Assembly (NCBI GenBank): GCA_032017425.1
Contig: DALZPW010000007.1
Strand: one strand, 5' to 3'
DNA length: 64,000 bases
Source of the DNA: Faucicola tetraodonis
GTDB lineage: Bacteria; Pseudomonadota; Gammaproteobacteria; Pseudomonadales; Moraxellaceae
The notes beneath the pieces were generated by a model. That model did not search any database, was not told the origin of the DNA, and saw nothing but the letters and a program-made list of their open reading frames with translations. Both the position numbers and the translations under genes were made by a program. This document shows, one piece after another, positions 58,629 to 64,000 of this stretch (its first letter is position 1; the number at the start of each line of letters is the position of its first letter).

Positions 58629-58860
58629 AAAGCCTTTTGTATCTATAATTTTTATCTATGATGCTAAAAATTTGGCGAAAATACCTCTCGCTTAGCTTAT
58701 CATTTTCTGGATTACCCCGACGGATTTGCAAAACATTGTTACCATTTCACACTATAATTGCGATTTGTGAATTGATGATAATGATTTTATACAGGCTTTT
58801 TTCTTTTGAAATTTTGGCTTAAATTGGCTTACACTTAAATTGGTTTACATAAGGCGCGCT

Positions 58861-59733
58861 ATGGCATTTGAATCCCCAATCCAACAAGCTTTACAACACT
58901 ACCCTATCACGTTGGCGTTGGTGGTAATTTGTGTTGGAGTGTTTGCCTTACAGCTATTGTTTGGCGTCAATCCGACCAACCCCACTAACCAATCGTTGAT
59001 TGCTTGGGGTGCCAATTTTTTACCCTTTTCACTGGGTGAAGCGCCGTGGCGATTGGTGACCAGCCTGTTTTTGCATATTGGTTTTATGCATTTGCTGTTT
59101 AATATGTTTGCTTTATATTATTTTGGACAAGTGGCTGAGCGGATGTTTGGCGCTGTCAATTTTTTAGCGTTATTTTTGTTATCAGGGGTTGGCGGCAATT
59201 TGCTCAATAACTTTTTGGGCTTGCATAGCGTGATGGCAGGTGAGCCGCCGATTATTAGTGCCGGTGCGTCAGGTGGTATCATGGGTATTGGGATGGCGCT
59301 ATTGGTGACAGCGCTAACCAAAACATCATTCAATAATTTTGCGTTAAATTTTCGCTCGTTACTGATAGTCATGGCGATTAATTTAGGCTATGGTTTTTTG
59401 GTGGGCGGTATCGATAATGCCAGTCATGTGGGCGGTGCAATGATAGGTGGCTTGCTGGGTATGGTGTATGTCATGCAGTATCGCGTTATCCGCCAGCAGC
59501 AGCTATTCGCCCATAAAGCTAGTAGCACACCTTGGCCACCCAATCATCTTGGCGATGGACCAATCTCTGGCAGCACTGCCCCATTCATCCCGCCTTCTTT
59601 AGTGGTGTTAAAGGGTAAAATCATCACCGCAAGCTATGTAGTGTTGATAGCGGGATTTATGGCGATGTATGGCTGGCTACATACCAGTTTTATGCAATTA
59701 CTCAATCATGCATTGCCAAGTATTATCCACTAA
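58861..59733 (+). CDS. Rhomboid-family intramembrane serine protease
   Basis: The 290-residue protein starts at the ATG at 58861, with AAGG eight bases upstream; a start at 58840 has none. Six hydrophobic helices cover about residues 18-215 and a seventh covers 250-275. The L1 loop has APWRLVTSLFLHIGFMHLLFN with the WR motif and the H-x-x-x-x-H-L-x-x-N of TM2. The catalytic Ser is in SAGASGGIMGIGMAL (TM4) and the catalytic His in NASHVGGAMIGGLLG (TM6). It should cleave TM substrates within the membrane. The cytoplasmic loop before the last helix (about 215-250) is longer than in GlpG. Confidence 0.93.
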   Translation: MAFESPIQQALQHYPITLALVVICVGVFALQLLFGVNPTNPTNQSLIAWGANFLPFSLGEAPWRLVTSLFLHIGFMHLLFNMFALYYFGQVAERMFGAVNFLALFLLSGVGGNLLNNFLGLHSVMAGEPPIISAGASGGIMGIGMALLVTALTKTSFNNFALNFRSLLIVMAINLGYGFLVGGIDNASHVGGAMIGGLLGMVYVMQYRVIRQQQLFAHKASSTPWPPNHLGDGPISGSTAPFIPPSLVVLKGKIITASYVVLIAGFMAMYGWLHTSFMQLLNHALPSIIH

Positions 59734-59883
59734 CTGTTAATAATTTTTTAACGGGATAAAAATTTTAGGGGTTAATCTTGTAAAACGGTTATTCCTGCGC
59801 CCTTTTGCCAATCTTGTTTGCCAATCTAGCAAGTGACAATGCTATAATAGCGCCACTATTTAGCCAGTGAAAAGGACTAGCCA

Positions 59884-61422
59884 ATGACCGTCATCAAGAA
59901 AGACGACTTTATAAATTCTATCGCCAACGCCTTTCAATACATCAGTTATTATCACCCAAAAGACTTCGTTGATGCTGTATATGGAGCATGGCAAAAAGAA
60001 ACCAACCAATCTGCCAAAAACGCCATGGGGCAAATCCTCACCAATAGCCGTATGTCAGCGATGGGTCATCGTCCGATTTGCCAAGATACTGGTAGTGCGG
60101 TAGTGTTCCTTGATATCGGTATGAACGTGCAATGGGACTTGCAAGGCTCAGCGATGAGCGTTGAAGACATGGTTAATGAAGGGGTGCGCCGTGCTTACAA
60201 CAATCCAGACAACCCACTAAGGGCATCCATCCTAGTAGACCCAATTGGCAAACGTCAAAACACCAAAGACAACACGCCAGCAGTGGTTCACATGAGCGTG
60301 GTACCGGGTGACAAAGTTGATGTGATTTGTGCCGCGAAAGGTGGCGGTTCAGAAAACAAAGCAAAATTTGCGATGCTAAACCCCTCAGATTCGATTGAAG
60401 AATGGGTGTTAAAAACCGTCCCACAAATGGGGGCAGGTTGGTGTCCACCTGGTATCTTAGGTATCGGTGTCGGCGGCACGCCAGAAAAAGCCATGATGCT
60501 TGCCAAGCGCTCACTTATGGAACACATCGATATCCATGATTTACAAGCCAAAGCCCAAAGCGGTGCCGAGCTTGATAGCGTTGAGCGCTTACGTCTCAAT
60601 ATGTACGACAAAGTGAACGAGCTTGGCGTTGGCGCCCAAGGTCTTGGCGGCTTGACTACGGTACTCGATGTGAAAGTACTAGATTTTCCTACCCATGCCG
60701 CAAGCAAAGCCGTTGCCATGATTCCAAACTGTGCGGCGACTCGTCATATTCACTTTACCCTAGACGGTCAAGGTGAAGCAGCCTTGCCTGTCCCTTCACT
60801 ATCAGATTGGCCAGAAGTGTCCTTTGGCTCCGATGATGTGATTAAAGTCAATGTTAACGACTTAACCAAACAAACCTTAGGTCAGTTTAACATCGGTGAT
60901 ACCTTACTACTTAGCGGTAAAATCTTAACGGGTCGTGATGCCGCGCACAAACGCATGGTCGATATGCTTGCCAAAGGCGAAGCGCTACCCGTGGATTTAC
61001 AAAATCGCTTTATTTATTATGTCGGTCCTGTCGATGCCGTGGGCGATGAAGTGGTCGGTCCAGCAGGTCCCACCACCTCAACGCGTATGGATAAATTCAC
61101 CGACACAATCTTGGATCAAGGCTTGATTGGGATGATTGGTAAATCCGAGCGTAGTCCTGCGACCTGTGAAGTCATTGCCAAACATGGCGCAATTTATCTC
61201 ATTGCAGTGGGTGGTGCCGCTTATCTAGTATCAAAAGCTATCAAAGGCGCTAAAGTACTTGCCTTCCCAGAGCTAGGTATGGAAGCGATTTATGAGTTTG
61301 AAGTAGAAGATATGCCGGTGACGGTCGCTGTTGACAACCAAGGTAACAGTATCCACCGCTTTGATAAAGTCGCAGAACGCGCCCAGCAAGTGATTGCCGA
61401 GCCTGTACGTTTTGTGCCTTAG
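59884..61422 (+). CDS. fumA: Fumarate hydratase, class I ([4Fe-4S])
   Basis: The enzyme interconverts fumarate and malate in the TCA cycle with an oxygen-sensitive cluster. The 512-residue protein has the N-terminal alpha domain and C-terminal beta domain in one chain. Cluster cysteines are in RPICQDTGSAVV (near residue 66), IPNCAATRH (near 281) and RSPATCEVI (near 430). AKGGGSENKA and GPAGPTTSTRMD are family signatures. Gene name fumA is used by family; FumB cannot be separated on sequence alone. It has its own TATAAT at 59843 and a terminator. Confidence 0.95.
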   Translation: MTVIKKDDFINSIANAFQYISYYHPKDFVDAVYGAWQKETNQSAKNAMGQILTNSRMSAMGHRPICQDTGSAVVFLDIGMNVQWDLQGSAMSVEDMVNEGVRRAYNNPDNPLRASILVDPIGKRQNTKDNTPAVVHMSVVPGDKVDVICAAKGGGSENKAKFAMLNPSDSIEEWVLKTVPQMGAGWCPPGILGIGVGGTPEKAMMLAKRSLMEHIDIHDLQAKAQSGAELDSVERLRLNMYDKVNELGVGAQGLGGLTTVLDVKVLDFPTHAASKAVAMIPNCAATRHIHFTLDGQGEAALPVPSLSDWPEVSFGSDDVIKVNVNDLTKQTLGQFNIGDTLLLSGKILTGRDAAHKRMVDMLAKGEALPVDLQNRFIYYVGPVDAVGDEVVGPAGPTTSTRMDKFTDTILDQGLIGMIGKSERSPATCEVIAKHGAIYLIAVGGAAYLVSKAIKGAKVLAFPELGMEAIYEFEVEDMPVTVAVDNQGNSIHRFDKVAERAQQVIAEPVRFVP

Positions 61423-61451
61423 TCAATTTTTTCAAGATTTTTAATATGAAC

Positions 61452-61485
61452 AAAAGCCTTAAGCATTTCCTTAAGGCTTTTTTTA
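61452..61485 (+). terminator. Fumarase terminator
   Basis: AAAAGCCTTAAG / CTTAAGGCTTTT form a perfect 12-bp stem around CATTTC, with a T run following. Confidence 0.92.
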
Positions 61486-61490
61486 GGTTA

Positions 61491-61520
61491 AAAAAATACC
61501 CAGATAATGTAGTATCTGGG
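61491..61520 (-). terminator. Terminator of the PspC-domain gene
   Basis: On the minus strand CCCAGATA-CTACAT-TATCTGGG is followed by TATTTTTTT. It lies about 110 bases past the stop codon of that gene. Confidence 0.75.
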
Positions 61521-61630
61521 CAGGAGGAAAAGTGGAGAAGTTTATAGTTATTGTTATAGCTAGTTGTTATTATTCATAATATTTCTTTTTTTAATTGTTT
61601 AGCTGGGCTACAAATACGCCTATACACCCA

Positions 61631-61852
61631 TCAAACCGCACGATAAGAGCTTTGGGTAGCATTTGGCATGACAATCCATAACACGATGTATATCAAAATA
61701 CCTGGCACTGCCACACTCGCGGTTGAGATAATCACAAACAACAAACGCACCAATGTTACATTCCAGCCTAAATACTCTGCAATACCCCCCATCACACCTG
61801 CAATCATACGATGATTCTGAGAGCGATGAAGTTTTACCAGTTTATTTGTCAT
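61631..61852 (-). CDS. Stand-alone PspC-domain protein
   Basis: The 73-residue protein is a PspC domain alone: KLHRSQNHRMIAGVMGGIAEYLGWNVTLVRLLFVII, described here by its conserved GVMGGIAEYL and the TM at about 33-62. In Enterobacteria PspC senses envelope stress with PspB. Small stand-alone PspC proteins are common and of unclear role. AGGTGA precedes the ATG. No other psp gene is nearby, so no full phage-shock system is indicated. Confidence 0.92.
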   Translation of the reverse strand: MTNKLVKLHRSQNHRMIAGVMGGIAEYLGWNVTLVRLLFVIISTASVAVPGILIYIVLWIVMPNATQSSYRAV

Positions 61853-62360
61853 TCAATTTTTCACCTGTTAAAAATAAAGAAAACCACTTACGACTTAGTT
61901 AAAACCTAACATTTTTAAAATTTAATGCCTTTAAAACTTAATGCCGTTAGAAAACTTAGTGCCATCAGCTAAAATTATTGGTTAAAGATACTACGTTTTG
62001 GTTATGATTTATTATAAGCAAATGCAGAGTATAGTTGGGTGACAAAACGTAGAATGATGTTTCTTTTAGTAACTTTTTCTACAGCATTATTATCATGAGC
62101 GATTATGAGGAGCGCTGTTATCGTGGCTATGCTGTTATCGCGGCTATATAGCGTGTGTGGTAGCGTTTGTGCACCTATTCTTACAAATTGTGATACTAGC
62201 GTTACAAACGATTGTAACTTCATAGCGGCTAATCGATTATCATAGCGTTACTTTATATCCTTATTCTTTATATCCTTATTAGGGATATCTATCCAAGTAA
62301 TCAAAAAATCAAGTCAATAAAAAATAGTTAAAAAAACCATGATGAAGTGATGAGGAAAGC
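61853..62360. other. Intergenic region between the PspC gene and nadR
   Basis: No gene is supported; a 73-codon minus-strand frame at 62002-62223 has no ribosome-binding site. Three structures stand out: a 17-bp tandem duplication at 62114-62147 (one mismatch), a palindrome GTTACAA-ACGA-TTGTAAC at 62201-62218, and a direct repeat of CTTTATATCCTTATT at about 62251-62281. Degenerate copies of AAAACTTAATGCC lie at about 61920-61970. Confidence 0.5.
62114..62147. repeat. 17-bp tandem duplication
   Basis: GCTGTTATCGTGGCTAT is followed directly by GCTGTTATCGCGGCTAT, differing at one base. Confidence 0.9.
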
Positions 62361-63434
62361 ATGATGCAAGATGTGGGTATCATTATTGGACATTTTGAGC
62401 CGCTGCATTTGGGGCATGTAAGAACGATTTTGCATGCATCTGGGCAAGTCAAAGATTTATATATTTTTATTACCGCTCACCCTGCGCCAAATCCGAATTT
62501 TTCCATTGATTTGAAAGATAAAGCGCGCTGGATGACCATGGCATTTGCTGATTTGCCATTTGTGCATATAGAGATTTTACCTGATTTGGTAACCCCCTCG
62601 TATGAAGACAATTATCAAGATTTGAGCGTTGATGAGGTCAATGCGGTATTAGCGGATTTGCAACAACGTTACTTTAAGTTGACCACATCTAGCGATAAGG
62701 CAGAGGTAGTAACCCCGGTTGTGTTTATGGATGAAACCCATCCGTTTGTCGATTATGGTTTACATTTACCCGTGGTGACCACGCCACGCCAGCGCGGTTT
62801 TGATAGCCGCAAGATTCACAATAACCCCGCGCTGTATTGGTCAGCCATTCACCCGCAAGCGCGAGGTGACTACACCAAAACTGTGGCATTGGTGGGTGGT
62901 GAAAGCTCAGGTAAAACCACACTACTGCATAAATTAGCCAACTATTATGGTGCAAGCTATGGGTTAGAGATGGGACGGCTGTTTGTGCAAACCGATTTGG
63001 GCGGTACTGAGCTTGGTATGCAATACGATGACTATCCGCTCATGGCAACTGACCATGAACAAGCGATACGCGCCGCCAAACGCTTTGCCCCTGCCCCGAT
63101 CACCTTGGTGGATACAGATTTTGTGACCACGCAAGCATTCTGTGAAGAATACGAAGGGCGTACCCACCCGTTTTTGACCGCCTGTATCGATGAGTTTCGC
63201 TTAGATTACACCCTGATGCTTGCCAATAACACCCCTTGGGTCGCCGATGGGATGCGCTCTCTAGGCAGCGAGTCCCAGCGTGAGCGTTTTGAAAACCGTT
63301 TAAAACAAATCTTTGCCCGTCATCATATTGCGCCGCTGTTTATTGATAGTCCAGACTATCATCAGCGCTTCTTGGATGCGATTGCGCTCATTGATACACA
63401 CGTTTTTCACCACTATCAAGATATCGAGGCATAA
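62361..63434 (+). CDS. nadR: NadR-like NMN adenylyltransferase / ribosylnicotinamide kinase
   Basis: NadR converts nicotinamide riboside to NMN (kinase) and NMN to NAD (adenylyltransferase). The N-terminal nucleotidyltransferase domain has GIIIGHFEPLHLGHVRTI (with HxGH-type HLGH) in residues 5-22. The C-terminal kinase has the P-loop VALVGGESSGKTTLLHK near residue 175-190 and VDTDFVTTQAF with the Walker B Asp. Residue total is 357. The N-terminal helix-turn-helix of enteric NadR is absent, so it is an enzyme and not a repressor, as in Haemophilus. GAGGA lies before the ATG. The pnuC gene follows 120 bases on. Confidence 0.93.
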   Translation: MMQDVGIIIGHFEPLHLGHVRTILHASGQVKDLYIFITAHPAPNPNFSIDLKDKARWMTMAFADLPFVHIEILPDLVTPSYEDNYQDLSVDEVNAVLADLQQRYFKLTTSSDKAEVVTPVVFMDETHPFVDYGLHLPVVTTPRQRGFDSRKIHNNPALYWSAIHPQARGDYTKTVALVGGESSGKTTLLHKLANYYGASYGLEMGRLFVQTDLGGTELGMQYDDYPLMATDHEQAIRAAKRFAPAPITLVDTDFVTTQAFCEEYEGRTHPFLTACIDEFRLDYTLMLANNTPWVADGMRSLGSESQRERFENRLKQIFARHHIAPLFIDSPDYHQRFLDAIALIDTHVFHHYQDIEA

Positions 63435-63554
63435 AATAATTTTCTAGACATGCTTAGTAGACACGCTTGGTAAATATGCTGAAAATTTTTGGTTTTATTT
63501 TTTGAAACTTAATTAAAAAATGTTGTTATGGTTGTAATGACTGTTGGAGGCGAA

Positions 63555-64000
63555 ATGCGAATTGCGATTTTGGATAAAATTACCGGTGAATGGGCACAAG
63601 AATGGACGGTGGTATGGTTCTTTTTTGGGGTGGTGGCATTGGCTACGGTCTTTTGGTTGACCACAGAACATCGAGCGTTAGACTGGTTTTATTTGGGGGT
63701 GTCTTTTATCGGGCTATTGTGTGTGGTATCGCTAAGTTTTCGCCGCAATGTCGCGGGTAATGGCTTTGGTATGTTGGCAACGGCAGGTGAAACCATTGTA
63801 CAGGGAACCGCGGGTGCGGTGGGTTTGATGCTCGCGCCGCTGTTTAACTTTTTTACCCATTTATATGGCATTTTTTATTGGTCAAAAAATACCGATGGCG
63901 ATGGCAATATGATTCCCAAATCAGCCAATAAAATTGTTTGGTTGGTAACCATTGCCTTTATCGCGATTGGCTTGGCATTATTTCCAACTGTCAATAATTG
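63555..64000 (+). CDS. pnuC: Nicotinamide riboside transporter PnuC (3' end outside window)
   Basis: The frame runs from the ATG at 63555 (MRIAILDKITGEWAQEW) to the window end; 148 codons are visible. GGAGG sits six bases before it. Hydrophobic helices lie at about residues 18-36, 45-60, 75-105 and 128-145. The PnuC-family features are VSFIGLLCVVSLSF, the GNGFGMLATAGETIVQG stretch (matching the NYFFGLVNV region), LYGIFYWSK (W-x-W-like YGW motif) and a following cytoplasmic loop. It faces nadR in the same direction, which fits uptake of NR followed by phosphorylation. The family is inferred from motifs and context; a complete sequence would confirm it. Confidence 0.85.
   Translation, partial: MRIAILDKITGEWAQEWTVVWFFFGVVALATVFWLTTEHRALDWFYLGVSFIGLLCVVSLSFRRNVAGNGFGMLATAGETIVQGTAGAVGLMLAPLFNFFTHLYGIFYWSKNTDGDGNMIPKSANKIVWLVTIAFIAIGLALFPTVNN

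Noticed and set aside
61631..61852. Part of a phage-shock (Psp) system
   Set aside because: Only a stand-alone PspC domain is present; there is no pspA, pspB or pspF nearby.
62002..62223. 73-codon minus-strand frame upstream of nadR
   Set aside because: It spans the tandem repeat and palindrome, has no ribosome-binding site and no recognisable character.

Overview
The window is a chromosomal segment of a gammaproteobacterium of the family Moraxellaceae, most likely Moraxella/Faucicola or a close relative (compare Psychrobacter and Acinetobacter). The evidence is moderate GC, NuoC and NuoD fused in a 13-gene nuo operon, the dut-algC-argB and asd-fimV neighbourhoods shared with Pseudomonas and Acinetobacter, ispB divergent from rplU-rpmA, coaD next to a YfhL-type ferredoxin, and a BLUF photoreceptor of the BlsA type. 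I see no insertion sequence, prophage, CRISPR array, tRNA or rRNA. It reads as core genome with a few lineage-specific inserts.

Layout. 1-5 kb: the end of rluB, then a minus-strand group of rpe, two small related membrane proteins and an unknown membrane-anchored protein, then a membrane-tethered EEP-family phosphohydrolase. 5-10 kb: asd, then FimV split into two genes, a periplasmic LysM half and a membrane/cytoplasmic acidic half. 10-15.5 kb: gamma-carbonic anhydrase, prfB with its programmed +1 frameshift, a HAD phosphatase, a TonB-like protein, an unrecognised gene and fpr. 15.6-31.5 kb: the complete nuoA-N operon for respiratory complex I on the minus strand. 32-36 kb: lolA, rpmA, rplU, ispB and an alpha/beta hydrolase. 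36-43.3 kb: a TetR repressor divergent from a three-gene RND efflux operon (adaptor, pump, outer-membrane channel). 43.4-53.6 kb: a thioesterase, hemB, a small orphan gene, rep, an outer-membrane beta-barrel protein, dut, algC, argB, a BLUF photoreceptor and the RNase P RNA gene. 53.6-64 kb: a thioesterase, ferredoxin, coaD, smpB, cmoM, an orphan iron-type binding lipoprotein, a lipase-like hydrolase, rhomboid protease, class I fumarase, a PspC-domain protein, nadR and a partial pnuC that runs off the window.

How they work together. The nuo operon, fumarase, fpr and hemB serve aerobic respiration and redox balance. nadR and pnuC form a nicotinamide-riboside salvage pair that feeds the NAD pool used by complex I. 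The TetR/RND block is a self-contained regulated efflux module, with a palindrome over its promoter and a hairpin before the channel gene. asd and argB belong to amino-acid synthesis. prfB, smpB, rluB, cmoM, rnpB, rplU and rpmA serve translation and RNA maturation. FimV, the TonB3-like protein and the BLUF protein are each members of families linked to surface motility in relatives, but that link is inference here.

The least conventional points are the split FimV, a coiled-coil insertion in NuoG, a 17-bp triplication that creates the 3' end of nuoB, Thr-rich tails on both periplasm-facing partners of the RND pump, and a 71-residue orphan gene with its own ribosome-binding site and terminator. 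I did not find a clearly new multi-gene system; the split FimV is the best candidate for something worth experimental attention.
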